64,000 nucleotides of DNA from Candidatus Viridilinea mediisalina (GTDB lineage: Bacteria > Chloroflexota > Chloroflexia > Chloroflexales > Chloroflexaceae), in assembly GCF_002532535.1 (NCBI RefSeq), contig NZ_NQWI01000019.1:1-64000 (forward strand). Reading direction: 5' to 3'. The translations under genes were made by a program, and so were the position numbers. The notes under the pieces were generated by a model, which was not told the DNA's origin, made no database searches, and worked only from the letters and a program-made list of their open reading frames with translations. The first letter of the stretch is position 1. Every line of letters begins with the position of its first letter. This document shows, in pieces, positions 6,266-15,036 of the stretch.

Positions 6266-8425
6266 TAAGAGCAGTTCGGCGAGGTCGCGCCGCTTGAGGC
6301 TTTCGTCTCGCCCAGTGTTCTTCGCGGCATCTTCAAACATGACCATGCAGAAGGGGCAGCTCATGGCCAGGGTTTGCGGTTGGCCTTTGGTGAGCTGCTC
6401 CAGCCGGATGTAGTTGACCTGCTCTTTGCCCCAGCCTTCGAGCCAGACGTTGCCGCCGCCGCCGCCACAACACATGGCCCGTTCGCGGTTGCGCTCCGGT
6501 GCTTCGACCAATGTGATGCCGGGAATGGTGCGTAGCAACTCGCGTGGCGCGTCGTAGATGTCGTTGTAGCGCCCGATGTAGCAGGCATCATGGTAGACGA
6601 CGCGCTCGTTGATGGGCCTACTCGGTTTCAGTTTGCCTTCAGCCACAAGCTGGACGAGCAGTTCGCTGTGGTGCATGACTTCGTACGTAAGTTCTGCTGC
6701 GCCGCTGAACTGGGGGTATTCGTTCTTGATCGTGTTGAAGCAGTGGGGGCAGGTGGTGACCACCTTTTTGAATTTGTACTGCTTCATGGTTTCAATGTTC
6801 TGCTCGACCTGCGCTTGGTAGAGCAACTCTTCACCCATGCGCCGCGCCGGATCGCCGTTGCAGGTCTCTTCGTCGCCCAGGATGGCAAAGTCTACGCCCG
6901 CCTTTTGGAGCAATTGGACAAAGGCGCGGGCGACGCGCTTGCTGCGCTCGTCGTAACTGGGGGCGCAACCGACCCAGTAGAGGATTTCGGCCTCCTCTTT
7001 TTCGGCCATGATCGGCACGTCGAGATCAGCGGCCCAGGCGGTGCGTTCGCCCGCCGGCAGCCGCCACGGATTACCGGCGCGCTCGATGCCCTCAAGCACG
7101 CGCTTGACGCCTTGGGGTACTTCGCTGGCAATCATCGTTAGGTGACGCCGCGCCCCCACAATGTCGTCCACATGCTCAATCATCGCCGGGCACTCGTGGA
7201 CGCAGGCGTAGCATGTGGTGCAACTCCAGAGTTCGTTTTCACTGAAGATGTTGCCGTAGAGCGGAGCGCGTTCCACATCAATAGCACCATTGCCCCCCTC
7301 AGCCGCTTCGTCCGCGACGAGGGCGCTGATCGGCTTAACGCTACCATCCTTGAAGTGGATCGGCTCTTGGCGCATCAGGTCGTGCAGCTTGGTGATGATA
7401 TATTTGGGCGAGAGTTCGGTACCAGCCGCGTGGGCCGGGCAGTTGGCTTGGCAGCGCCCACAGCGCATACAGGCATCAAAATCGAGCCGCTGCTTCCAGG
7501 TCATATCGCCCAGACTAGCAATCCCCAGCCGGGGCTCGTCCTTTTCGATCTCAGCTTCCAGGTTGGGAATCGGATCGAGTGCGCCGTGGGGGCTCTTGTC
7601 TTGGAAGAAGATATTGATCGGCGTATAGGCAATATGCTTAAACTTGCTAAAGGGCAGCGTGGCCCAAAAGGCGGCAGTCGCTCCGGCATGGGTGAACCAG
7701 AAGAACTGGTGCAACCAAAGCCCCAGGGCGCTGCCCTCGCCCAGGCCCATCGTGTAGAAGATGACCGCCAGCACATAACCAATATAGGCAAAGCGCACCC
7801 AGGCTTGCTCGTAGATGACGGCGCTGATAAGTTCGCCGTTGGCATTGTGGATCTCGATCACCTGATTGGCAATCCGCAGCCCTTCGATCAGGAAGCCACC
7901 GACGCCCAAGAAGAGCAGCAGCCCCAGCACCCAAGCATCGGTACGCCGATTATCGAGCCGTGGCTCCTTGGTGCGATAGCGCCGCCAGATCGCCCAACTC
8001 ACCCCAGCGACAAAGACGAGGCCCAGGGTATCCATGATAAACTCATAGGCCAGATAGAAATTGCCCGCAAGCAACTTCCCCGCCTCTTCGCCCATCATCG
8101 GCAGGGTAAAATCCTCCTCCACCGCAATGATATTGGTGCCCAGGAAGAGCGTAAGGAAGCCAAAGAAGATCAGAGCGTGCATCATACCGGGCTGGCGGTC
8201 GCGCAGCACCTTCTTCTGACCAAAGATCTGAACAAGGAACTCCCTGATTCGTTGGGGCACCTGGTTGATCCGCAGATCGGCCTGGCCCCTACGCCAACGC
8301 AAGACATCCTGAAGAATCCCCCACGTCATCACAATCGTTGCGATGAGCATAATCCCATAGAGAAAAACCGATCCAATGGGTTGCGGAATGTTCCAGTAGA
8401 TTTCGCGGATAACTTGCTCTTGCAT
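6254..8425 (-). CDS. EtfD/FadF-like membrane Fe-S oxidoreductase (ETF:quinone reductase type)
   Basis: 723 residues. The N-terminal ~290 residues form a NarI/HdrE-like heme b membrane domain with about six helices. Two 4Fe-4S motifs follow (CMRCGRCQANCP and CTTCYACVHECP), then two cysteine-rich CCG domains. The second CCG domain is complete (DACY...CCGGGGG...CPFC). The first reads ETCNGDPARRMG...CPHC, with Thr-Cys in place of Cys-Cys. That variant and this domain order are what I recall for FadF/EtfD proteins, which pass electrons from electron-transfer flavoprotein to menaquinone. The more general name is HdrD-related. It is monocistronic. The stop codon comes from MITE A2; before insertion the protein would have ended ...LLLEATE, and it now ends ...LLLEAV. 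Confidence 0.88.
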   Translation of the reverse strand: MQEQVIREIYWNIPQPIGSVFLYGIMLIATIVMTWGILQDVLRWRRGQADLRINQVPQRIREFLVQIFGQKKVLRDRQPGMMHALIFFGFLTLFLGTNIIAVEEDFTLPMMGEEAGKLLAGNFYLAYEFIMDTLGLVFVAGVSWAIWRRYRTKEPRLDNRRTDAWVLGLLLFLGVGGFLIEGLRIANQVIEIHNANGELISAVIYEQAWVRFAYIGYVLAVIFYTMGLGEGSALGLWLHQFFWFTHAGATAAFWATLPFSKFKHIAYTPINIFFQDKSPHGALDPIPNLEAEIEKDEPRLGIASLGDMTWKQRLDFDACMRCGRCQANCPAHAAGTELSPKYIITKLHDLMRQEPIHFKDGSVKPISALVADEAAEGGNGAIDVERAPLYGNIFSENELWSCTTCYACVHECPAMIEHVDDIVGARRHLTMIASEVPQGVKRVLEGIERAGNPWRLPAGERTAWAADLDVPIMAEKEEAEILYWVGCAPSYDERSKRVARAFVQLLQKAGVDFAILGDEETCNGDPARRMGEELLYQAQVEQNIETMKQYKFKKVVTTCPHCFNTIKNEYPQFSGAAELTYEVMHHSELLVQLVAEGKLKPSRPINERVVYHDACYIGRYNDIYDAPRELLRTIPGITLVEAPERNRERAMCCGGGGGNVWLEGWGKEQVNYIRLEQLTKGQPQTLAMSCPFCMVMFEDAAKNTGRDESLKRRDLAELLLEAV

Positions 8426-8541
8426 CGTGCGAAGTCATCTTTCTGTTGGTGGGGAGGTGGGATCACCTCCCGGTGGCGGTGCGCCATCTGGCAGGAGAGG
8501 CTGCGCCTGCCCTACCGGATGGCTCAGTGTAAAGGGAATTA

Positions 8542-8650
8542 TTAGGGCAGGTTTCAGAAACAGCCTTTCAGCTTTACATTCTTCGTAGTGCCGACTTTAG
8601 TCGGCATCCAGGGGTTGTCAGCGACCTCAGCCGACTAAAGTCGGCACTAC
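8542..8650. mobile_element. Family B palindromic element, copy B3 (right end missing)
   Basis: Left end TTAGGGCAGGTTTCAG, then a long imperfect hairpin whose arms are GTAGTGCCGACTTTAGTCGG and its complement. The right TIR is absent and the element runs into a family C fragment. With the C fragment it fills the 304-bp gap after the EtfD-like gene start (8426-8729); 8426-8541 shows nothing else recognisable. Confidence 0.7.
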
Positions 8651-8655
8651 CTACG

Positions 8656-8722
8656 CGCCACCGCGACGCTGGCTGAGCCTGTCGAAGCCAAGCGGCGCGA
8701 TCCAGAGCTTCTTCGCGCTAAC
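8656..8722. repeat. Family C fragment
   Basis: It carries the GCTGAGCCTGTCGAAGCC motif and the right terminal repeat CTTCTTCGCGCTAAC. It matches half of the complete element at 57519-57672. Confidence 0.65.
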
Positions 8723-8729
8723 AAGGAAT

Positions 8730-9443
8730 TTACTCATGCCATGCATAAGCTTGCGGCTGCATAGGGATTCTTTGCACACGCCAAGTAGCTTTCTGTTTTA
8801 GGCGCTCAAAGTGCAAGCGCACCCGGAATTCTTCACCTAGAGAGGGCGCATTTCTGCCTGCTAACCAGATGGTATCATGCTCATGTGGGTTGTATCTAGC
8901 TTGCAATAGGCCATTAGGTAGTGCAGCAACAATAATATAGCGTAGATCACGTTTTTCGCTCTCCTCATAGGCGTATTTTACAAATATTGTGGTTGTCAGA
9001 AAATGATCATGGTTTAGCGTAAGAATCTGAGGCAACTTGCCTGGAATGGAGATAGCCTCACCTGCACGAATCTGCTTTACTATCATTGAGAGCTGGCTAA
9101 TCTGTAGCGTTGCTGTTCCAGCACCACTTACCTTCTCTGCTTTTGAGTCAATGAAAAGGGCTTGCTTTACTGCAAAATCTGGATGAAACAGATAACATGC
9201 TCGTTTATAATCAACTTTACCAAATAAGCGTTGATGTACTCTTGAGTTACCTAGCCGATCAAGAGCTTCGCGGGTAATATCTTCACCTACATCGGCAACT
9301 TGATCGCTCTCCGCGTCAAAAATGAGCGCAGCATCTTGGCGATAATCATATAATGCCTGGACTACCATGCGTAAAGACGCTTTTTCGATCTCCTCGATGC
9401 GATTTAAATCATCAAGTAAAGCATGCGGATCGATAGTGGTCAT
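8730..9443 (-). CDS. Type II restriction endonuclease, SfiI family
   Basis: 237 residues. The protein can be lined up with SfiI along most of its length: E-K-x-S/T-LR-x-VVQAL near the N-terminus, GEDITREAL, then VDYKR...ALFIDSKAE. These give a PD-(D/E)XK-type site with Asp78, Asp99 and Lys101. Matching segments near the end are IFVKYAYEE, LPNGLLQARYNP and VRLHFERLK. SfiI (269 residues) is a tetramer cutting GGCCNNNNNGGCC; whether this protein has the same specificity is not known. The start overlaps the methyltransferase stop by 4 bp (ATGA), so the two are translationally coupled with the methylase made first. The pair is more AT-rich than its neighbours, which suggests transfer. Confidence 0.88.
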   Translation of the reverse strand: MTTIDPHALLDDLNRIEEIEKASLRMVVQALYDYRQDAALIFDAESDQVADVGEDITREALDRLGNSRVHQRLFGKVDYKRACYLFHPDFAVKQALFIDSKAEKVSGAGTATLQISQLSMIVKQIRAGEAISIPGKLPQILTLNHDHFLTTTIFVKYAYEESEKRDLRYIIVAALPNGLLQARYNPHEHDTIWLAGRNAPSLGEEFRVRLHFERLKQKATWRVQRIPMQPQAYAWHE

Positions 9444-10555
9444 GCATGGAATCCCTTCAACAAATCCTCATGCTGCGCCTGTACGTATTGCTCCTCTTCG
9501 AGATAAGTTGATTGGTTTGTAACTAGATCATGTAGGGCTGTTTCGATATTGCGATGAGCTAAACGAGCGTAGTCTTCGTTAAGTTCAATACCAATATAGC
9601 GGCGATTCTCGCGTACACATGCAATAGCGGTCGTGCCGCTGCCAAGAAAACAGTCTAAGACAACATCTCCGCGATCGGTAAGGAGACGAATGAGACGCAG
9701 GGGCAATTCCAGCGGAAATTTCGCTTCATGGTCATCATTGGCACGTACCGAAGGAAATTCCCAGACAGCACGCGAGCCCCAACGTTTCCATTCATCGGCA
9801 GTAAGGCGCTGACGATCGTATTTCGTCACACCTGGCTTCCAAAAGATATAGATATATTCAAACTCGTCTACCGCACGGTATGAAGAGTTGGCCCAGCGCG
9901 AGTTTTCCCAAGCGGCGTCTTTGACCCAAATGCGACGATCATAGGGAAAGAAGCCAGCCTCTAATGCCCACTGCTCGATCAAACCGCCCACTATCTTCAC
10001 ACGAGTCTGAGCTTCATGTTTACCACCACGAATATTGTTTCCGTTGAGCCTGCGATCAATAGTCTGTTCACTACAACCTAAGATTTTAGCAATCTGATGA
10101 CGAGTATAGGTGGGATTTTCAGTCCATACACGCAGGACATCTGCTCGCGTGACTGAAGATCGCTTGCCATGAACAACATCCGCTTGAATTCTAGGCATTG
10201 ATGGGTCACGAAAACAGAGAATATCAGCAATGTTAATGGCGAGAAAGCCCCCAGGCTGAATCAGGGCAAAGTGTGAGTGGATGACGCTCTTGAGTAACTC
10301 TTGCCAACCTTCAAAGGTGAGGTACGCCTCATAATCTTTGCCGACAAAATAGGGTGGCGACCAGACGCTCAACGCGATCGTGTTGGGTTGGATGTTGCCC
10401 AATAGATCGCGTGCGTCGCCTTGATAGACGGCATTAGGTTGAAGGTATGCTTCTTTTGGGTTGTCAACTTCGTAGAGACTACGCAATTGATCTTGAAGAT
10501 CCTTGGGCATGCGCTCAAGATTGAAATGGGTAGGGGGTTCTTTAATGATCTTCAT
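9440..10555 (-). CDS. Beta-class DNA methyltransferase, probably N4-cytosine, SfiI-type
   Basis: 371 residues. Catalytic motif IV is SPPY (66-69), the form usual for N4-cytosine enzymes. The SAM-binding motif I (VVLDCFLGSGTTAIAC, ~299-314) comes after it, giving the beta-class order. Between them, around 140-172, is a clear helix-turn-helix (YTRHQIAKILGCSEQTIDRR) followed by a basic stretch, in the place where target recognition usually lies. It should protect the host from the coupled SfiI-like nuclease downstream. No separate controller gene is seen. No strong ribosome site precedes ATG 10555. Confidence 0.9.
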   Translation of the reverse strand: MKIIKEPPTHFNLERMPKDLQDQLRSLYEVDNPKEAYLQPNAVYQGDARDLLGNIQPNTIALSVWSPPYFVGKDYEAYLTFEGWQELLKSVIHSHFALIQPGGFLAINIADILCFRDPSMPRIQADVVHGKRSSVTRADVLRVWTENPTYTRHQIAKILGCSEQTIDRRLNGNNIRGGKHEAQTRVKIVGGLIEQWALEAGFFPYDRRIWVKDAAWENSRWANSSYRAVDEFEYIYIFWKPGVTKYDRQRLTADEWKRWGSRAVWEFPSVRANDDHEAKFPLELPLRLIRLLTDRGDVVLDCFLGSGTTAIACVRENRRYIGIELNEDYARLAHRNIETALHDLVTNQSTYLEEEQYVQAQHEDLLKGFHA

Positions 10556-10810
10556 ACAACAATTCCGGTGGGTTTTTTAAGAGCGAAAAGAACATGTATT
10601 CATTGCCGTAAAAGAGCGCAAGGGAATGCAAAAAAACAGCGTTGCCTTCGCCCCTCTCCCACAACGTGGGAGAGGGGTAGGGGGTGAGGGCCATCCTGAG
10701 CATCCCGCCACCACACCACAACAATAAATGAGTGCCCCAATCATAGCATTGAGGGTATAGTGCGTCAATATCACACCAATTGCCGTTGCCACTCATCACT
10801 CGTCACTCGC
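10556..10810. other. Non-coding repeat-rich gap upstream of the R-M genes
   Basis: No gene is supported. It holds a stretch like that at 50985-51036 (TGCCGTAAAAGAGCGCAAGG type), a 12-bp perfect hairpin at 10651-10677 (CCCCTCTCCCAC and its complement), and CACTCGT-type units at 10790-10810. Confidence 0.5.
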
Positions 10811-11064
10811 CTAGCTACCCGACAGTTTCATCCCGTGCGCTGGGGGCGCAGGACTAAAGCCCTGCGCTGCTACGCGAAGCCCGCTTCGCGGGCTCAACCT
10901 GAAGGGTTCGCAGCCCGCGAAGCGGGCTTCCTCCGCATAGCAGCCGCAGGCTCGGTGGCTCGGTGGCTGAGCTTGCCGAAGCCAGCTTGCCGAAGCCAGC
11001 CTGCCGGCGTGCGAGGTCTTGAAGAACGTCGTGTAACGGGAAATTCAAACTGTCGGGTAGCTAG
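10811..11064. mobile_element. Family H element with 18-bp perfect TIR
   Basis: CTAGCTACCCGACAGTTT at 10811-10828 is exactly inverted at 11047-11064. The outer CTAG on each side could be a 4-bp target duplication. Inside are inverted GCCCGCTTCGCGGGC-type repeats and CGAAGCC motifs shared with family C. It is inserted in CACTCGT-type repeats next to the permease gene end. No transposase is encoded. Confidence 0.7.
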
Positions 11065-11072
11065 ATCACTCG

Positions 11073-12326
11073 TCACTCATAGCGCAGCGCCACGAGCGGA
11101 TCGAGGCGGGCGGCGCGGGCGGCGGGGTAGAGGCCGGCGACGATGCCGACGAGGGCTGCAAAGATGAGGGCGGTGAGGGCGAGCCACCAGGGGGTGACGA
11201 AGAGCGTGGCGGCGATGGGCAGCCCTTCGCGGGCGATGTACCAGGCGATGACTTGGTTGAGTAGGATGCCGACGAGCCAGCCGCCGATGACGCCGACGGC
11301 CCCGCCGAGCAGGCCAATCAGCCCCGCTTCGATCATAAAGAGGCCGCGTATGTCGCCCTGCGAGGCACCAATGGCCTTCAGGGTGCCGATTTCGCGGGTG
11401 CGCTCGTAGATCGCCATGATCATGGTGTTTACAATGCCCAGGCTGGCGACAAAGAGTGCGAGGCCGCCCACTGAGGCTAGCATAACGTTGATTACGGCAA
11501 AGACGCGGTTGGCCTGTTCGAGGATCAGTTCGAGCGATTGCACCTGGAAGCCTTCGCTGCGTAGCGAGCGAACCAGTTGTGCTGCCGCGCCCACATCGCT
11601 GGTTCGTACCACCACAAGGTCGTAGCCTTGGGTTTGTAGGTAGTTGGGGCTATTGAACCACCAGGCTTTCATGGCAACCATATCTTCCACCGCCGCTTGC
11701 ACCTCGCGTTCCGGCAGGTCACTCACTCCGGCAACGCGCAGCACGAAGCGTTCACTCTCGCCCCGGGGGCTCTGTAGCACAATCGTAACGTCCTGGCCCA
11801 CCAGTTGGTCGGGGGCAACACCGTTGGGCAGGCTGCCAGCAGCAAGGATCACGCTGCCGGGGCGCTCAATGGGCTGAATATCGCCCGCCAGTGGGCTAGG
11901 ATCGGCGCGAAAGGGATTGGCAAAGCTCTCGACGCCAATCACGCGCACGCGACTGGCTTGGCCAGCGGGAAATTCGAGGGTCAGGTTGACGCCCATCAAC
12001 GAGACTTGGGGGGTAACCTCAAGCACATTGGGCCGGGCGCGCAAGTCTTCTAGGACTTCGGGAGTCAAGGGGTTTTCGCGGCTAGGCAAGCCAAACTGGG
12101 TAAAGAACGCATCATCGCCCCGCGCCTCGCCGGGGCGCACAAAGACATTCTCAAGGCCCAAGGCCCCAAATTGGGTACGGATTTCGCGTTGCACCCCAAC
12201 GCCCAACGAGACCATCGTGACAATCGTGAGAATCCCGACAATCACGCCGGTAGAGGTAAGTACGGTGCGTACCTTGCGCCGCCCTAAATTCTCAAGGGCG
12301 GTGATGAAGATGTCATTGAAGCGCAT
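11073..12326 (-). CDS. MacB/FtsX-type ABC transporter permease
   Basis: About 417 residues from ATG 12326; an earlier ATG (12356) has the GGAGAGG ribosome site inside its frame. The first helix follows a basic N-terminus (LGRRKVRTVLTSTGVIVGIL). A large outer MacB periplasmic-core domain spans ~45-290. Three helices make up the FtsX domain, with the typical YERTREIGTLKAIGA loop and a final PAARAARLDPLVALRYE. Such permeases use a separate ATPase for mechanotransmission or export; none is nearby. It lies 65 bp downstream of the FHA-protease gene on the same strand, so a shared transcript is possible. Confidence 0.9.
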   Translation of the reverse strand: MRFNDIFITALENLGRRKVRTVLTSTGVIVGILTIVTMVSLGVGVQREIRTQFGALGLENVFVRPGEARGDDAFFTQFGLPSRENPLTPEVLEDLRARPNVLEVTPQVSLMGVNLTLEFPAGQASRVRVIGVESFANPFRADPSPLAGDIQPIERPGSVILAAGSLPNGVAPDQLVGQDVTIVLQSPRGESERFVLRVAGVSDLPEREVQAAVEDMVAMKAWWFNSPNYLQTQGYDLVVVRTSDVGAAAQLVRSLRSEGFQVQSLELILEQANRVFAVINVMLASVGGLALFVASLGIVNTMIMAIYERTREIGTLKAIGASQGDIRGLFMIEAGLIGLLGGAVGVIGGWLVGILLNQVIAWYIAREGLPIAATLFVTPWWLALTALIFAALVGIVAGLYPAARAARLDPLVALRYE

Positions 12327-12348
12327 ATGGTAAAGGAACCTCTCCTGA

Positions 12349-12398
12349 TGATGCAAACCTATTTTCTATTTTCTCGTTTCTACTTCCTTCCCTAAGGA
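12349..12398. repeat. Family F pyrimidine-rich repeat
   Basis: GCAAACCTATTTTCTATTTT...CTTCCCTAAGG lies between the permease and FHA-protease genes. It includes the last codon and stop of the latter. Confidence 0.55.
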
Positions 12399-14923
12399 TT
12401 CACCACCCGAATATCTTCGTAGTCATAGTTAAAGTTACCCGCGATGTCGCGCACCAGAAAACCCATAACATAGTCGCCGCTGATGGTTGCGTCGAAGCCA
12501 ACTGTGAAGGGCTGGTTGGTAAAGGTAAGTGTATTGCCTTGCACGCTCCCCGGTTCCAGATCGGTACCCGTATCGGTATAGGTTCGCATATAGGCGGTGA
12601 AGGTATCGCCGGGGGCGGGGGTAAGCTCAAAGGGTTGCGGCTCTTGGCGATCATCGCGGCTACCCGGGAAGCCCCAGATGCGTTCGAGTGTGCCTTGGTT
12701 CTCGCTCACCCTGAAGATCAGGCCAGCATTAATCTTTTCGCCGGTAGCTTGGGAGGTGTAGACTCCCTCTACGCCAAAGAGATCGCTCCCGTAGCGGATG
12801 GGGCCGAGCAGCACTTCGATCTTGTCGCGACCATTGTTCATGTACCAGTTGCGGGCGTTCCAGCGCAGGCGCAGATTATAGGCACCCTCGTCCCACACCG
12901 GCTGATCACCAAGGGTGACAATCGAATCGGGGGGATAGATGAAGTTTACATAGATCAACTCAATCGTATCGCGGCTGGCATTGGGAATCCCAATGAACGA
13001 AAAGACATAGGCGATGTCTTGGCCACTCACAACCCCCTCAAGGGTTACGGGGTCGTCTTCTGCGACAGTGAGGGCACTGAGGCTCAGATCGCGAATCTCA
13101 GGCCGTGTGACGGCCACGAGGCCCGCTTCGTAGAAGGTGTCGAGGAAGGTATCCCAACTGGTGTTGCGTGGCAAAGGCGAAGCACGTCCATATTCCGTCT
13201 GTAAGAAATACTCTCGGCGGTCGGGGAAGTAGATCGAGATGCCAGTAGAGTTGGGGTGGAAACTGCCGGTACCATTGGCAATGCGCGTATTCTCGATGGC
13301 CTGGGCCAGATCATTGGCAGCCTGGGTCATAGGAGCATAGGTACTCCGTTCGGCGAGCAACTGAGCAAAATGGCCCAGGTCTACCGCGCTGAAGAGTTCG
13401 GCACTCGTGGGTACATAGACATCCGTAAAGGCCCGGGACTGCGCGATGGCGTTGTAGCTGCGCCCAGAGACCTGCTCAATCATCAAGCGGTTGAGGCGCT
13501 CAAAGGGTTCATTAATCTCATCAATGCGGGTCAGGTCAAACGCCGAGAGGGTGAGATCGCTGGTACGCGAGGGCGGATAGTAGACCATGTAGGTCTCGAC
13601 GATAGCGCGAGCAACGGCGTGGGCATCTTGGCTCGGATCATCAGCGAGGCGCTGAACCCATGCCTCCCAATCCCAGCCCTGGTTCGGTTCAAGATCGGCA
13701 GAGGCGACAACCACATCGGCGTAGGGCGCGACCGCATGGAAGACATCAAGCTGAGCCATGAGGCAGGCATCAAAGCCAATCAGATCGAGGCGTCCAAAGC
13801 CGGTACGGGCACGCGCATTCTCAAGGGCAGCACTAATATCGGGCAGAGTCAGCATATCCTCATCGGTATCATCACTGGCCACACCAAACCAAGCGGCACC
13901 GTGGTCCCAGAGAACGAGGGCATAGCGTTCAGCGGGATAGTTGGTAATGCCCCATTCGATAAAATCGGCAAGTACCGCCGGATCGCCCATATTCAGCTCA
14001 CCCATATCGGCGAGGGCCATATCGGGCGTTGGCTGCATACCCCGTTCAACCAAAAAGCGCTTGGTTGTCTCCCAATCACCCGCAGAGGAATCATTCCAGA
14101 ATTCCCGTGAACGAATGCGATCAAACTGAACGACGAGATTAAGCTCATCGGAAGAGCCAACGCGGGCCATCTCGTGGAAATCGGTAATCGCGGCGCTTTC
14201 AAGGTCGTTATCGCCAGCCATATAGACCAGCACCGTCCATTTGGCAGCATCAGCGGCCAGGGGCACGCGGGTAGGCTCAAGGGTTGGAACGGGCGCTGGT
14301 ACTTGACCGCCGCCATTGGTGCTACCGCCAGTACCGCCGACGGACGTACCAGACCAATCAATCGTGCGGGCGATGGTAATCCCGCCAACGAGCGCAGCGA
14401 GGAGCGTACAACTGAGCAAGAGGGCAACGGCAAGCAGCAGCGGCCAGCGTCGAGCCGGTTGCGCCGGCGGGGGCGGGGGGGGCGGCGGGAAGGGCTGCTG
14501 GTGGGCCGCCGGGCCACCGTGGGGCGTCGGCGGGGGGGGCAGGGGCTGTTGGGCTGTTGGGTTGCCACGGGGCGCAGGGGGCGGCGGGGGCGGCTGATGG
14601 GCCGATCCAGCCACGACCGTAGGCGCATCCGTAGCCGCCAACTCAAAACGAAAGGACTCATCACCAATCTCAAACAGATCACCAGGATTGAGGCGCTGCA
14701 TCTGGATGGGCTGGCCATTGACCCGCGTACCATTGGAACTACCGAGATCATAGAGGACAAAGGCACCGCCCTCAGCGCGAATCTCAGCGTGGCGCCGCGA
14801 AGCCATCCCACTCGCCAGCACCACCACATTCTCGGGGGTACGCCCCAAACTCAACGGGGTCGTTGTGAGAGGAAACGTGCGCCCAGTTAACGGCCCACGG
14901 ATAGCGACGATTTGGGCAGACAT
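12392..14923 (-). CDS. FHA domain - transmembrane - clostripain (C11) protease fusion
   Basis: 843 residues from ATG 14923, with AAGGAG six bases upstream. An FHA phosphothreonine-binding domain fills residues ~20-95 (LGRTPENVV, SRRHAEI, DLGSSNGTRVNG). A proline-rich linker (110-157) and one membrane helix (~160-186) follow. The outer part begins with a Gly/Ser/Thr-rich spacer and a peptidase C11 clostripain-like domain (~229-560). Its His341 (VLWDHGAAW) and Cys387 (GFDACLM) match the catalytic dyad. A strand-rich C-terminus (~590-843) may bind substrate. Inside-FHA/outside-protease topology suggests that Ser/Thr kinase signalling could control an envelope protease. A kinase gene lies at 25828. 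Confidence 0.92.
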   Translation of the reverse strand: MSAQIVAIRGPLTGRTFPLTTTPLSLGRTPENVVVLASGMASRRHAEIRAEGGAFVLYDLGSSNGTRVNGQPIQMQRLNPGDLFEIGDESFRFELAATDAPTVVAGSAHQPPPPPPAPRGNPTAQQPLPPPPTPHGGPAAHQQPFPPPPPPPPAQPARRWPLLLAVALLLSCTLLAALVGGITIARTIDWSGTSVGGTGGSTNGGGQVPAPVPTLEPTRVPLAADAAKWTVLVYMAGDNDLESAAITDFHEMARVGSSDELNLVVQFDRIRSREFWNDSSAGDWETTKRFLVERGMQPTPDMALADMGELNMGDPAVLADFIEWGITNYPAERYALVLWDHGAAWFGVASDDTDEDMLTLPDISAALENARARTGFGRLDLIGFDACLMAQLDVFHAVAPYADVVVASADLEPNQGWDWEAWVQRLADDPSQDAHAVARAIVETYMVYYPPSRTSDLTLSAFDLTRIDEINEPFERLNRLMIEQVSGRSYNAIAQSRAFTDVYVPTSAELFSAVDLGHFAQLLAERSTYAPMTQAANDLAQAIENTRIANGTGSFHPNSTGISIYFPDRREYFLQTEYGRASPLPRNTSWDTFLDTFYEAGLVAVTRPEIRDLSLSALTVAEDDPVTLEGVVSGQDIAYVFSFIGIPNASRDTIELIYVNFIYPPDSIVTLGDQPVWDEGAYNLRLRWNARNWYMNNGRDKIEVLLGPIRYGSDLFGVEGVYTSQATGEKINAGLIFRVSENQGTLERIWGFPGSRDDRQEPQPFELTPAPGDTFTAYMRTYTDTGTDLEPGSVQGNTLTFTNQPFTVGFDATISGDYVMGFLVRDIAGNFNYDYEDIRVVNP

Positions 14924-14982
14924 GATCAACTCCTTAAGGGATGGCTTCAGGGCACGTTACCGTTTGGAGGCATGCAGTGCAT

Positions 14983-15036
14983 CCTGATGCCGCAAACCTA
15001 TTTTCTATATACTCGTTTCTGTATCCTTCCCTTAGG
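14983..15036. repeat. Family F pyrimidine-rich repeat
   Basis: GCAAACCTATTTTCTATATACTCGTTTCTGTATCC type sequence between the FHA-protease and STAS genes. Confidence 0.55.

Noticed and set aside
7142-8545. 467-codon open frame on the plus strand over the EtfD-like gene
   Set aside because: It is antisense to a well-supported Fe-S protein and shows no recognisable domain.
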